Source: Pedobacter foliorum (GTDB lineage Bacteria > Bacteroidota > Bacteroidia > Sphingobacteriales > Sphingobacteriaceae). From it: a stretch of 64,000 nucleotides of DNA. Position numbers and translations under genes: made by a program. Below are positions 26,265 to 35,376 of the stretch, piece by piece. The notes beneath the pieces were generated by a model. It searched no databases. It was given only the letters and a program-made list of their open reading frames with translations, and was not told where the DNA came from. The stretch is taken from the NCBI RefSeq assembly GCF_013266735.1, contig NZ_JABSNU010000012.1:104418-168417 (forward strand), written 5' to 3'. How positions within the stretch are numbered: the stretch's first letter is position 1; each line of letters opens with the position of its first letter.

Positions 26265-27200
26265 TTACAACTGATAACGCTTGCGCAATAGGTTCATCAT
26301 ATAAACATTTATCGCCCACTGGTCTGCTACCGGTTGTCGGGTATAAGGTAAAGTTTGCAGGTAATCAGGAGGTCCAAATTCCGTCAGAATTGTCATCCTT
26401 TCACCTTTCAGTTTCTTGCGTTCTATTACTTTATCCCACCACGCCAGGTGTGCTTTTATAGCGCTATCCCACTCTGGTGCTCTTGGATCGTTAACCTGTG
26501 CGCCTTGCGGATGTCCAACTCTGGAATGAATGTGACTTACTCTTTCTAATGCTAAATCAATAGTTTCCTTCTGATCTCCGAGCAGACTTTCATGTACCAC
26601 ACACCAGTGGGATATATCTAAAGTTAGTCGTAAATCGGGATTTTTCTCTATGAATTTTCTTGCCACAGGAGCTGAATATAGCATTCGCCCACGATGGGTT
26701 TCGTGATAAATGGGAACGCCGGTATCTTTAGTTTTCTTGGTTGTGTAATCTATAAATAGTTTGTTCTCCTCATAAGTAAAATAATCCTTTCCGGAATGGC
26801 AGTTGATATAAACCGGTTTCTGAAAGCTATTACCAGCAGCGGCATCCAGGTTTTTCTTAAAGGTATCTAAATGTGCCGCTGCATCACTCTGCGAACCTCC
26901 GCATAGAAAACCTACTTGTAAATTATGTTTTTTCAATGCTGTAAACAGCGCTTCCTGAGCTTTGGTATCTCCCGACCACCAAACTTCAATTCCCTCATAT
27001 CCTTCTTTTTTTGCCGCAGCGCAGAATTCATCTGTTGTGCCACTTAGCCCCCAATCGGTAGCCATAAATAACAATTCGTATCCTGCTTTTGCGTTAACGT
27101 AAGGAATTTCTTTTGCTGCCATTTCGCCTAGTGGAACCAATAATCCGGCAGCCGTTGCCGTTGCAGTAGTTTTTAAAAAATGTCGTCTGTTTTGGTGCAT
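26265..27200 (-). CDS. sugar phosphate isomerase/epimerase-like TIM-barrel protein, Tat signal
   Basis: 311 residues. The N-terminus NRRHFLKTTATATAAG is a twin-arginine type signal, so exported folded. The remainder is an AP-endonuclease-2-like TIM barrel: EGIEVWWSGD, VGFLCGGSQ, VYINCHSGKDYF, IYHETHRGRML, LTLDISHWCVVHES, ILTEFGPPDY give the metal-binding Glu/His/Asp strands of the xylose-isomerase-like fold. Specific substrate unknown, probably a sugar derivative. Middle of the PSD operon. Confidence 0.82.
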   Translation of the reverse strand: MHQNRRHFLKTTATATAAGLLVPLGEMAAKEIPYVNAKAGYELLFMATDWGLSGTTDEFCAAAKKEGYEGIEVWWSGDTKAQEALFTALKKHNLQVGFLCGGSQSDAAAHLDTFKKNLDAAAGNSFQKPVYINCHSGKDYFTYEENKLFIDYTTKKTKDTGVPIYHETHRGRMLYSAPVARKFIEKNPDLRLTLDISHWCVVHESLLGDQKETIDLALERVSHIHSRVGHPQGAQVNDPRAPEWDSAIKAHLAWWDKVIERKKLKGERMTILTEFGPPDYLQTLPYTRQPVADQWAINVYMMNLLRKRYQL

Positions 27201-27236
27201 TTATATTTGCGGTAAAAATGTTCTAAGTAAAATTAA

Positions 27237-28745
27237 TTAAGCAATAATATCATGTATGATCTTGCCTCCAACATCCGTTAAACGGAATGGACGCCCCTGG
27301 AAAGGATAGGTGAATTTCTCATGATCAAAACCGAGCTGATTTAATATGGTAGCCTGTATATCGAAAGCATCGACTTTACCACTTATGCCGCTGTATCCAA
27401 TCTCATCAGTTTCGCCATGGGTATAACCTTTTTTAATACCCCCTCCGGCCATCCAAATGGTAAAGGCATCGGTATGATGGTCGCGACCGTTATAAGGGTT
27501 CTGAACACCATTACGATTCTCCATCATTGGTGTACGCCCAAACTCTCCACCCCAAACTACCAATGTCTCATCAAGTAGGCCACGTTGTTTTAAATCAAGT
27601 AACAATGCGGTAATAGGCTTGTCAATACTGCGGCATTTATTCTTTAAGCCTATGTTTAATGAGTTGTTTGGTCCATCACCATGTGCATCCCAACCCCAAT
27701 CAAACAACTGTACATACCTTACCCCTTTTTCTACTAGTTTACGGGCAAGCAACACGTTATTTGCAAAACATGATTTACCTGGCTGTGTGCCATACATATC
27801 ATGAATATACTGCGGTTCATCATTAATATTCATTACCTCAGGGGCAGAAATCTGCATCCTGTAAGCCATTTCATATTGTGATATACGCGATAATATCTCC
27901 GGGTCATTATAAGCTGTATACTCCTGTTCATTGGATGCATTAATAGCATCTATAGATGCCTTACGCAAATCACGACTCATTCCATGAGGGTCTTTGATAA
28001 ACAATACCGGATCTCCTTCACTTCTGCACTGTACTCCTTGGTACACGGAAGGTAGAAAACCGCTACCCCAGATACTTTTTCCTGCATCAGGGAAACTTCC
28101 ACCACTGGTAAGCACCACAAAACCCGGAAGGTTCTGATTTTCGGTACCTAAACCGTATGTAGCCCAACTGCCCATACTCGGCCTGCCTAAACGTGCACTA
28201 CCTGTATGAATTAATAATTGCGCTGGGGCGTGATTAAACTGATCTGTATGCACTGCCTTTAAAAAACTAACATCATCTACCATGGTAGAGAAATGCGGAA
28301 GGTTATCACTAACCCAGGCACGACTGTCGCCATGTTGTGCAAATTTTGCCTGTGGACCCAACATTTTAGGCACACCTGTAATAAAAGCAAATTTCTTACC
28401 TGCCAATAAAGATTGCGGACAATCCTGCCCATCCATCTTCATCAATTCAGGTTTAAAATCAAATAGTTCTAACTGAGAGGGAGCACCTGCCATATGCAGA
28501 TAAATCACACTCTTTGCTTTACCTAAAAGTGGTGGTGCCTTTGGCAACAACGGATGCACCGGATCATATAAAATATCACTGGCAGTTTTGCCTCCTAAAC
28601 CACAACTACCTAACAATGCCCCCATAGCTACGGCACCAAGTCCCATTGCACTCTCTTTAAGGAAATGTCTACGTGTAAAAGCCCTTAGTTCAGTTTCCTG
28701 AGCTTCTTTTACCAAACGATGTGCATTCAATTCATCTCTTGTCAT
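27237..28745 (-). CDS. DUF1501 domain-containing protein, Tat signal
   Basis: 502 residues. An early RRHFLKESAMGLGAVAMG twin-arginine motif with CGLGG after it indicates export, possibly as a lipoprotein. The DUF1501 domain is related to the sulfatase/alkaline phosphatase superfamily (HMAGAPSQLELFDFKPEL near the start, RNGVQNPYNGRDHH later, GGEFGRTPMMEN). It is nearly always encoded with a PSD1/DUF1553 cytochrome protein, as here (5 bp away). Proposed roles are in processing complex polysaccharides; enzymatic activity is undemonstrated. Confidence 0.88.
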   Translation of the reverse strand: MTRDELNAHRLVKEAQETELRAFTRRHFLKESAMGLGAVAMGALLGSCGLGGKTASDILYDPVHPLLPKAPPLLGKAKSVIYLHMAGAPSQLELFDFKPELMKMDGQDCPQSLLAGKKFAFITGVPKMLGPQAKFAQHGDSRAWVSDNLPHFSTMVDDVSFLKAVHTDQFNHAPAQLLIHTGSARLGRPSMGSWATYGLGTENQNLPGFVVLTSGGSFPDAGKSIWGSGFLPSVYQGVQCRSEGDPVLFIKDPHGMSRDLRKASIDAINASNEQEYTAYNDPEILSRISQYEMAYRMQISAPEVMNINDEPQYIHDMYGTQPGKSCFANNVLLARKLVEKGVRYVQLFDWGWDAHGDGPNNSLNIGLKNKCRSIDKPITALLLDLKQRGLLDETLVVWGGEFGRTPMMENRNGVQNPYNGRDHHTDAFTIWMAGGGIKKGYTHGETDEIGYSGISGKVDAFDIQATILNQLGFDHEKFTYPFQGRPFRLTDVGGKIIHDIIA

Positions 28746-28750
28746 TACAA

Positions 28751-31489
28751 TTAGTTTTTTGTTACCGCTTCATCAAGATTCAACATTGCATTTGCTACTA
28801 CCACCAGTGCAGCCGTTTCGGGGTAAGTATCTGTTTGTTGCCCGCCGAGTATTTGTTTGGCCTTTTCAGGATGTACTTTGTAGTCGTTTAGTGCCATCAG
28901 ATAAAGGTTATCTAAAATTTTAAGTTTAGCACCCGGAATAGGTTTATACATCATCCACTCATATCCTTTAGCTATTTGGTTTTTCACCTCTTTGCCACCC
29001 TCCTTTTTCATTCTTAAAGCAAAGAATTTAGCCATATCAATGTACACAGAGTCGTTAAGGGTAACCAAAGCCTGTAATGGCGTATTGGTTCTAATCCTTC
29101 GCGGACTACACACTACCCTTTGTGCACCATCAAAAGCGATCATTGATGGGTAAGGAGCTGTTCTTTTCCAATAGGTATAAATGGCTCTTCTAAACTGATC
29201 TTCGCCAGCCGAGCTATTCCAGGTAGCGCCATTGTATGGTGAGTTCCAGATTCCATTTGGTTGCCAAGGCATTACACCCGGCCCATACATCTTGGCACTT
29301 AATACTCCACTTACTGAAAGGTGCTGATCTCTGATCTGTTCTGCACTTAATCTCATCCTTGCACCCCGTGCATAATACTTATTAAATAGGTCTTTCTTTT
29401 TTGTATCCTCTGTCACTTTCGAATCTTGTCGGTATGTTGCACTCATCACCATCTCCTTAATCAACCTCTTCATACTCCACTTGTAATCATTCATGAGTTG
29501 CCACGATAAATGATCCAGTAGTTCTTTATGAGTTGGGTTCATTCCTTGTGTACCCATATCTTCAAGCGTTTCCACAATCCCTGTCCCAAATAGCTGCTCC
29601 CATAAACGGTTGGCCATAGTTCTGGATAGTAAAGGGTTTCGCTTATCGGTAAGCCACATGGCAAGCCCCGCCCGGTTTTTTGGCGCGTTTTTAGGCATGG
29701 CATAAGCTAAAGACTTAGGAACACCTGCGTGTACTTCGGCTCCCGGAGTAATCCATGCGCCACGCTTAAACACAAATGTTTTGCGTAATCTGTTTGATGG
29801 ATTTTCGACCAGAATAGGTATAGATCCTCCATTGGAATCCATTAGAGACCAGAAGATCGCTTTATTTTCTTCATAACCAGGTTTTCCTTTTCCAGGGAAT
29901 TGCTGAGAAAAACGGAACCAATCAAAATATACAACTATCTCTTCTTTATTTGTAGCTGTTGGGTTGGTATAAGTGAGGTAGACATCGTGTATGCCAGTCT
30001 GTTCTTTAAAATCGACAGCCAGATTACGATACCCCGGTCCTTCAGGAACTTTCCAGGAGGCAATTACAGGTCCTGTAGGTTTATCCAACCTCAGTTGCAT
30101 GCTCCCACCGGGTTTGCCGGATGAATATCTATAAATCATCTCATCAACCTTGTTAAGGTTTACCGCTGGAATTCTCGCTACTCCATTGTTTCTAAAGGCA
30201 AGTGCTATGTTTTTATTAGCTATAATGGCGTTTTCCAGACTATCAGTAGAAACAGAGTTGATAATCGGTTCTCCGGTTTTTAAGAATTTATGAATCTCAG
30301 CGGCTTTCCCTGCAGGTGCATTAACTTTTAACCAATCTGTTAATGAGGTAAGCTTTCTTTGTAATGAATCATTATACTGTCTTAACAATGGATACTCGGA
30401 TGAAAGATCCTCATCACGCGTATTGTTAAAATAAGCCATAAATTCATAAAACTCCTCATGCTTAAAAGGATCGTACGGATGACTATGACATTGCACACAA
30501 GCAAAAGTGGTGCTTAACATCCCCTCCCAGGTCGTGTTAACACGATCCAATACTGCGGAAACTCTGAACTCTTCGTTATTTGTACCACCTTCATCGTTGC
30601 TCATTGAATTTCGTTGAAACGCAGTAGCGATGTACTGATCGTCTGTAGGATTTACCGCCAAGTCCCCGGCTATCTGCTCAGTAACAAACTGGTTGTAAGG
30701 CATGTCTTTATTAAAGGCACGGATTACCCAATCGCGGTAAGGCCAGATGTTTCTTCCTGCATCAGCTTCATAGCCTTTTGTATCAGCGTATCTGGCAACA
30801 TCTAACCACATAGAAGCCCATTTCTCTCCAAAACGTTGAGAAGCCATTAATGAATCAACCAAAACCTGATATGCTTTATCACCGTCTTTGGCTGTTAAAT
30901 ACTGATCGGCTATTTTTTTAGGGGGTGCCATTCCTATTAAATCAAGGCTGGCTCTTCTTAATAAAGTAGGTCTGTCTGCTTCTTTAGATGGTTTTAAATC
31001 CTGCTCATCCAATTTTTCTAGGATGAATTTATCTATATCATTCTTTGCCCAATCGCCACTAACACTTGGCACTTCTACCTCTTTTACAGGCAGATAAGCC
31101 CAGTGATCGCCCCATTTGGCACCCTGCTTTATCCAGCGTTTAAAAATATCTATTTCATCTTCATTAAGGGCGTCATGCTTATAAGGCATGCGCTCTTCAG
31201 GATCTTTACTTAATAAGCGTTTGATAAGTTCACTTCCATCAGGATCTCCCGGAATAATAGCAGGTTTCCCGCTTTTAGTAGCAGCAATTGCTTCTTCATG
31301 AAAAAGCAAACTAAACCCTCCCTGCTTTTTCACGCCACCGTGACAGGAAATGCATTTCTTATTAATGATAGGTTTTACTTCGGTATTGAAATCCACTTTC
31401 TTATCATAAGACATCAGTAGTGAGGATAAAACAACTACTGCGGCAAGGACAAGCAGGACTAATAGTTTCTTGTTGCGAAAAAATTTCAT
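28751..31489 (-). CDS. PSD1/DUF1553 protein with planctomycete cytochrome c domain
   Basis: 912 residues. N-terminal membrane anchor (about 8-27), cytochrome c-like PSCyt1 with CISCHG (about 46-51), PSCyt2/DUF1549 (about 150-350, with a second heme-type motif CVQCHS), a middle beta domain (about 440-540), and PSD1/DUF1553 (about 590-880, RTMANRLWEQLFGTGIVET, LSAEQIRDQHLSVSG, CSPRRIRTNTPLQALVTLND). Families known mainly from Planctomycetes and marine Bacteroidota, linked to polysaccharide degradation. First gene of the operon 31489-24867. Two CxxCH motifs imply covalent heme and periplasmic redox function. Confidence 0.88.
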   Translation of the reverse strand: MKFFRNKKLLVLLVLAAVVVLSSLLMSYDKKVDFNTEVKPIINKKCISCHGGVKKQGGFSLLFHEEAIAATKSGKPAIIPGDPDGSELIKRLLSKDPEERMPYKHDALNEDEIDIFKRWIKQGAKWGDHWAYLPVKEVEVPSVSGDWAKNDIDKFILEKLDEQDLKPSKEADRPTLLRRASLDLIGMAPPKKIADQYLTAKDGDKAYQVLVDSLMASQRFGEKWASMWLDVARYADTKGYEADAGRNIWPYRDWVIRAFNKDMPYNQFVTEQIAGDLAVNPTDDQYIATAFQRNSMSNDEGGTNNEEFRVSAVLDRVNTTWEGMLSTTFACVQCHSHPYDPFKHEEFYEFMAYFNNTRDEDLSSEYPLLRQYNDSLQRKLTSLTDWLKVNAPAGKAAEIHKFLKTGEPIINSVSTDSLENAIIANKNIALAFRNNGVARIPAVNLNKVDEMIYRYSSGKPGGSMQLRLDKPTGPVIASWKVPEGPGYRNLAVDFKEQTGIHDVYLTYTNPTATNKEEIVVYFDWFRFSQQFPGKGKPGYEENKAIFWSLMDSNGGSIPILVENPSNRLRKTFVFKRGAWITPGAEVHAGVPKSLAYAMPKNAPKNRAGLAMWLTDKRNPLLSRTMANRLWEQLFGTGIVETLEDMGTQGMNPTHKELLDHLSWQLMNDYKWSMKRLIKEMVMSATYRQDSKVTEDTKKKDLFNKYYARGARMRLSAEQIRDQHLSVSGVLSAKMYGPGVMPWQPNGIWNSPYNGATWNSSAGEDQFRRAIYTYWKRTAPYPSMIAFDGAQRVVCSPRRIRTNTPLQALVTLNDSVYIDMAKFFALRMKKEGGKEVKNQIAKGYEWMMYKPIPGAKLKILDNLYLMALNDYKVHPEKAKQILGGQQTDTYPETAALVVVANAMLNLDEAVTKN

Positions 31490-31700
31490 ACGGACATTAC
31501 AATATTTGGCTTCAGTGTGTTAATGTAAATTACCTATTATTCCACATAAAAACCTAACAGGCAGTGTAAAAGTTTCTAACAGAAGGAGTTAAAAAAGGCA
31601 AAAAACAGCCTTTATCTAGCAAAACAAACCTTTGCGCAATATTTTTAATGTTTTTGGTACTTTTTAAGAAATATTGAAACTGATGTTTAAGAGAGATAGA
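31490..31700. other. region between the PSD operon and the P-type ATPase gene, nothing coding
   Basis: About 210 bp upstream of the PSD operon. A short hairpin (AAAGGC/GCCTTT around 31590-31613) is visible. The leftward promoter of the PSD operon must lie here, but no consensus match was found. Confidence 0.4.
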
Positions 31701-31724
31701 AAGAGAGTTTATATAAACTCTCTT
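31701..31724. terminator. 24-bp perfect palindrome at the end of the P-type ATPase gene
   Basis: AAGAGAGTTTAT followed by its exact complement, overlapping the ATPase stop codon (31723-31725). Probable terminator of the leftward metal-transport operon, though the following T run is interrupted. Confidence 0.5.
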
Positions 31725-33714
31725 AGAATTTAATATTCTGAATTCTTACTGCATTCAGGATTGCGAGCAGCGCAACACCAACATCCGCTATCACAGCTTC
31801 CCATAATGTTGCCACACCTCCGGCGCCCAAAATTAAAACAGCTATCTTCACAATCATAGCAAGCGAAATGTTTTGCCAAACTATACTGCGTGTTATTTTA
31901 CCAATCTTTATTGCTGTAACAATTTTTGATGGCTGATCGTTTTGTATAACAATATCGGCCGTTTCAATGGTGGCATCACTGCCCAATCCGCCCATGGCAA
32001 TTCCAGCATCGGCCAATGCTACAACAGGAGCATCATTAACTCCATCACCAATGAAGGCAATTTTTAAGCTCTTATCTTTAAGCTCCTGTACTTTCTGCAC
32101 TTTATTTTCCGGTAAAAGGTCGCCAAATGCGGCGTCAATCCCCAAAAAAGCAGCCACTCGACTTACCACACTTTGTTTATCGCCACTTAGCATTACCGTT
32201 TTAATATTTAATGCATGCAAATCAGTTATTGCTTGTTTAGCATCTTCTTTTACTTCATCGGCTATGGTAATATAACCTGAATACACGTTATCTATGGCCA
32301 CGACCACTACACTATCATCAATCTCATCTATAGCCTTATCATAAGATATATTAAACTTCTTAAGCAATTTAGCATTACCTGCAAGGACTTCCTTACCATC
32401 AATTAGTCCTTTTAAACCATGACCTGCAATCTCTTCAACCTGCTCTATTTTTATTCCTGAGAGATCATCACCTGCATATTGCTTAACCGCAATTGCAATT
32501 GGATGGGTCGATTTACTTTCAAGTGCTGCAGCAATGCGAACGAGCTCTTTTTCGCTGTACCCATTAACCGCTACTACTTTTTGCACATCAAAAACTCCTT
32601 TTGTAAGCGTACCTGTTTTATCCATTACTACTGTATTTACGGTAGTAATTACATCCAGAAAATTAGATCCTTTAAACAAAATACCATTTTTTGAAGCAAG
32701 ACCAATCCCTCCAAAATATCCCAATGGAATGGAAACCACCAACGCACAAGGACAACTGATTACCAGAAATACCAAGCCTCTGTAAAGCCAGTCGCTAAAG
32801 TTATAATCGGCAACAAAAAAGTAAGGGAGCGCAACGACAAGAACAGCCAATAAAAACACGATAGGTGTATAAACCTTAGCAAATCTGGAAATAAACAATT
32901 GTGTTTGAGATTTCCTTGCCGTAGCATCCTGTACCATTTCAAGAATCTTGCTTAGCTTACTATCTTTAAACAAAGCAGTAACTTTTAATTCGGCAAGCTG
33001 ATTGAGATTTATCATTCCGGCAAGTACGGTTTCGCCATTATTTTTGTTATCAGGTTTACTCTCGCCAGTTAAAGCAGCAGTATTAAATGTTGCCCTATCT
33101 GATATTAATATGCCATCAAGCGCCACCTTTTCTCCAGGCTTAACTTGTATAGATTCATTGATCTGAACCTCCGAAGGAGATACATTAACAACTTTTCCAT
33201 TTCTGATTACATCAACACTATCAGGTCTGATATCCAGCAAAGCTTTAATACTTCGCTTTGCATTGCTAACCGCCGAATCCTGAAACCACTCTCCTATAGA
33301 ATAGAACACCATTACGGCTACCCCTTCGCTGTAAGATCCAATAGCAAAAGCACCCAAAGTTGCTACACTCATCAGAAAAAACTCGTTAAAGAAATCAAGT
33401 CTTATTGCTTTTCTAAATGCCAGAGCCAATACGTTATATCCAGCCAATAAATAAGCAGGTATAAAAACTGCCAACTGAATAAGATTATTGAATGTGATGC
33501 TAAACCCATATTCCAATACCATCATAACAACAATAATGGCTAATGCAGTTAACAATGGCCAGTGGCCTATCAACCCTGATGGCTCTGTAGCACCATGATT
33601 GTGTCCATCATCATCAGAATGTTCATGAACGTGTTGATTCGTATGTTTGTGTGCCGCTTTAAGCTGAGGTTCTTCTACTGCACAGCAGTCTGTATGATTA
33701 TTTGATAGTTGCAT
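31723..33714 (-). CDS. heavy-metal P1B-type ATPase (Zn/Cd/Co/Pb exporter)
   Basis: Exports divalent soft metals by ATP hydrolysis at the inner membrane. 663 residues. The His-rich N-terminus (HKHTNQHVHEHSDDDGHNH, about 21-41) replaces the usual CxxC heavy-metal domain, pointing to Zn/Co-type ions. Membrane motif SCPCALV (about 322), phosphorylated Asp D365 in DKTGTLTKG, ALTGES, and GDGVNDAPVVALADAG hinge are all present. It lies directly downstream of a Fur/Zur-type regulator (46-bp gap with a small dyad), suggesting metal-responsive control. ZntA-like; substrate inferred. Confidence 0.9.
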   Translation of the reverse strand: MQLSNNHTDCCAVEEPQLKAAHKHTNQHVHEHSDDDGHNHGATEPSGLIGHWPLLTALAIIVVMMVLEYGFSITFNNLIQLAVFIPAYLLAGYNVLALAFRKAIRLDFFNEFFLMSVATLGAFAIGSYSEGVAVMVFYSIGEWFQDSAVSNAKRSIKALLDIRPDSVDVIRNGKVVNVSPSEVQINESIQVKPGEKVALDGILISDRATFNTAALTGESKPDNKNNGETVLAGMINLNQLAELKVTALFKDSKLSKILEMVQDATARKSQTQLFISRFAKVYTPIVFLLAVLVVALPYFFVADYNFSDWLYRGLVFLVISCPCALVVSIPLGYFGGIGLASKNGILFKGSNFLDVITTVNTVVMDKTGTLTKGVFDVQKVVAVNGYSEKELVRIAAALESKSTHPIAIAVKQYAGDDLSGIKIEQVEEIAGHGLKGLIDGKEVLAGNAKLLKKFNISYDKAIDEIDDSVVVVAIDNVYSGYITIADEVKEDAKQAITDLHALNIKTVMLSGDKQSVVSRVAAFLGIDAAFGDLLPENKVQKVQELKDKSLKIAFIGDGVNDAPVVALADAGIAMGGLGSDATIETADIVIQNDQPSKIVTAIKIGKITRSIVWQNISLAMIVKIAVLILGAGGVATLWEAVIADVGVALLAILNAVRIQNIKF

Positions 33715-33753
33715 AACGTTAAATTATACAAACAAAGATACAGGCTATAGCTA

Positions 33754-33768
33754 TGCAATGCTATTGCA
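33754..33768. promoter_or_regulatory. dyad between fur-type gene and metal ATPase
   Basis: TGCAAT (33754-33759), three bases, ATTGCA (33763-33768). It overlaps the stop codon of the Fur-family gene and lies 40 bp upstream of the ATPase start. A possible metal-regulator operator; it does not clearly match known Zur boxes. Confidence 0.3.
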
Positions 33769-34192
33769 AAGGTATTGATGGATTACACTGATCGCATATT
33801 CCTTTGATGATGAGGTTCATCTCCTGGCGCAGAAAATTGACCGGTAATGAGATATCAGGTATTTCGGTGTTTGGGAGACAAAATGTTTCCTTACAGGTAT
33901 TACAATAAAAATGAACGTGAAGATCGTGATGATTTTCTCCATCACAATCTTCCTCGCATAAAGCATATTTTGTAGCGCCGGTTCCATCTTCAATACTGTG
34001 GACAAGTCCCTTTTCTTCGAAAGTTTTTAGCGTACGGTAAAGTGTTATCCTATCGGATGGGGCCATACCTTTTTCAAGGTCGTTTAGGCTGATAGCGGCA
34101 CTTTGCTTGGTTAAAAACTCCAGCACCAACAAACGCATAGCAGTAGGATTGATGTCCTTACCTTTTAATTTATTTTCTATGTCAATTGTCAT
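33761..34192 (-). CDS. Fur/Zur-family metalloregulator
   Basis: 143 residues. Winged-helix DNA-binding half (about 10-75, SDRITLYRTLKTFEEKGLV recognition region), then the metal-binding half with HHDLHVHFYCNTC (H88, H89, H92, H94, C97, C100) and a second CxxC (C133, C136) forming the structural zinc site. Typical length. Neighbouring a Zn-type P-ATPase, so a zinc-responsive role (Zur-like) is more likely than iron, but this is inference. In a leftward run of genes that starts at 37130. Confidence 0.88.
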   Translation of the reverse strand: MTIDIENKLKGKDINPTAMRLLVLEFLTKQSAAISLNDLEKGMAPSDRITLYRTLKTFEEKGLVHSIEDGTGATKYALCEEDCDGENHHDLHVHFYCNTCKETFCLPNTEIPDISLPVNFLRQEMNLIIKGICDQCNPSIPLQ

Positions 34193-34221
34193 ATGCCTTG
34201 TTTTATTTATTAAAAGTCCGA

Positions 34222-34689
34222 CTATTTATGATCGTCGTTTACTTCAAGCCAATGGCCATCCGGATCTTTAAAATAAACCTGTTTTATACCATCCACTCTT
34301 AATGTAACTGCTTTACGTGTACCTGCCCAATCTTCAAATTCAATTTTCTTAGAATTTAGCAGGGTAATAAACTTATCTACAGATGGCACACTAAAACATA
34401 AATGCTCATTTTTATCATGCTCTACATTGGGCTTTGCACCCTGAATTAAATGCAAATGTCCGGCAGGGCCTAATGAAAACCAAGTATGTCTGCCATCTTT
34501 AAATGGCTCCGGGATGATTTCCAGATCAAAAACATCCTTATAAAATGCTGTTGACTTAGCAAGATCAGTAACGTAAACTGCGATGTGATTTAGAACGGCT
34601 CCTTGTTGTTTTTTTTCTGTTTGACCCATTGATTTTTGGAACGGGGTTACCATTATTAAAGTTAAAACGATTAAAGTAAAGGTCTTCAT
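34222..34689 (-). CDS. secreted VOC-family (glyoxalase-like) protein
   Basis: 155 residues with a signal peptide (about 1-22, ending KSMGQ). The VOC fold has LNHIAVYVTDLAKSTAFYKDVFDLEI and the C-terminal metal-ligand region QVYFKDPDGHWLEVND, with His in LNHIAVYV and Glu in WLEVN as possible metal ligands. Periplasmic glyoxalase/bleomycin-resistance-like protein of unknown substrate. Follows the methyltransferase gene by 9 bp. Confidence 0.78.
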   Translation of the reverse strand: MKTFTLIVLTLIMVTPFQKSMGQTEKKQQGAVLNHIAVYVTDLAKSTAFYKDVFDLEIIPEPFKDGRHTWFSLGPAGHLHLIQGAKPNVEHDKNEHLCFSVPSVDKFITLLNSKKIEFEDWAGTRKAVTLRVDGIKQVYFKDPDGHWLEVNDDHK

Positions 34690-34698
34690 ATAAAATGA

Positions 34699-35325
34699 TT
34701 AGGATTTCTTTAACAAGATGGTTAAAATTCTTGGAATCTCTGTTCTGTTATTGTCATCAAAATACTCTTCTACATCAACTAATGTTAAACCATGCTTTTT
34801 ACCTGCCTGAATAAAGTCAGATATATTATGATTAAAGCAGTCTACAATCTGTTTCCCATCTTCAGTATCAAACCTAGCTTTAGTACCAGTGTACTGCTTA
34901 AATGGATGTAATTCACCAATATAAACATAACCATCAGGGTTTAAAGATTTTGAGACCTGATTAAAAACATAGTCAAGATTATCGATGTGTTCCAATATTA
35001 AACTAAAGGTCACCAGATCGTACAAGCCATCTCTAAAGTTCCAACGGGCAGTAATATCAGCCTGTTTGAATTCGACTCTGTTAGAAGTTATTTTATCTTT
35101 AGCTCTTGCCAGCATTTGATCAGAAAGATCGACTGCAGTTATCATTGCGGCCTTTCCAATCAGCCATTCCGTATTTTTTCCGGTTCCACAACCAATTTCC
35201 AAAACTTTATTAAACGGAACACGGGCAAGGCATAATTTTAATGCCAACCCTTCCAGATCTCTTGTTTTATTATCGTTAGTATCGTACTGTGCAGCCCAGA
35301 TATTATAAGCTTGTTTAGTGTTCAT
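34699..35325 (-). CDS. class I SAM-dependent methyltransferase
   Basis: 208 residues. SAM-binding motif I VLEIGCGTGK at 41-50, acidic motif II ITAVDLSDQML, motif LVTFSLILEHIDNLDYVF. Of the methyltransf_11/25 type. Substrate unknown. Cytoplasmic; part of the 37130-31723 gene run. Confidence 0.85.
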   Translation of the reverse strand: MNTKQAYNIWAAQYDTNDNKTRDLEGLALKLCLARVPFNKVLEIGCGTGKNTEWLIGKAAMITAVDLSDQMLARAKDKITSNRVEFKQADITARWNFRDGLYDLVTFSLILEHIDNLDYVFNQVSKSLNPDGYVYIGELHPFKQYTGTKARFDTEDGKQIVDCFNHNISDFIQAGKKHGLTLVDVEEYFDDNNRTEIPRILTILLKKS

Positions 35326-35376
35326 AAAACAATGATAAGAAAAAGTTGTCCATCATTCTATTTTAGTAAAGTTTCA

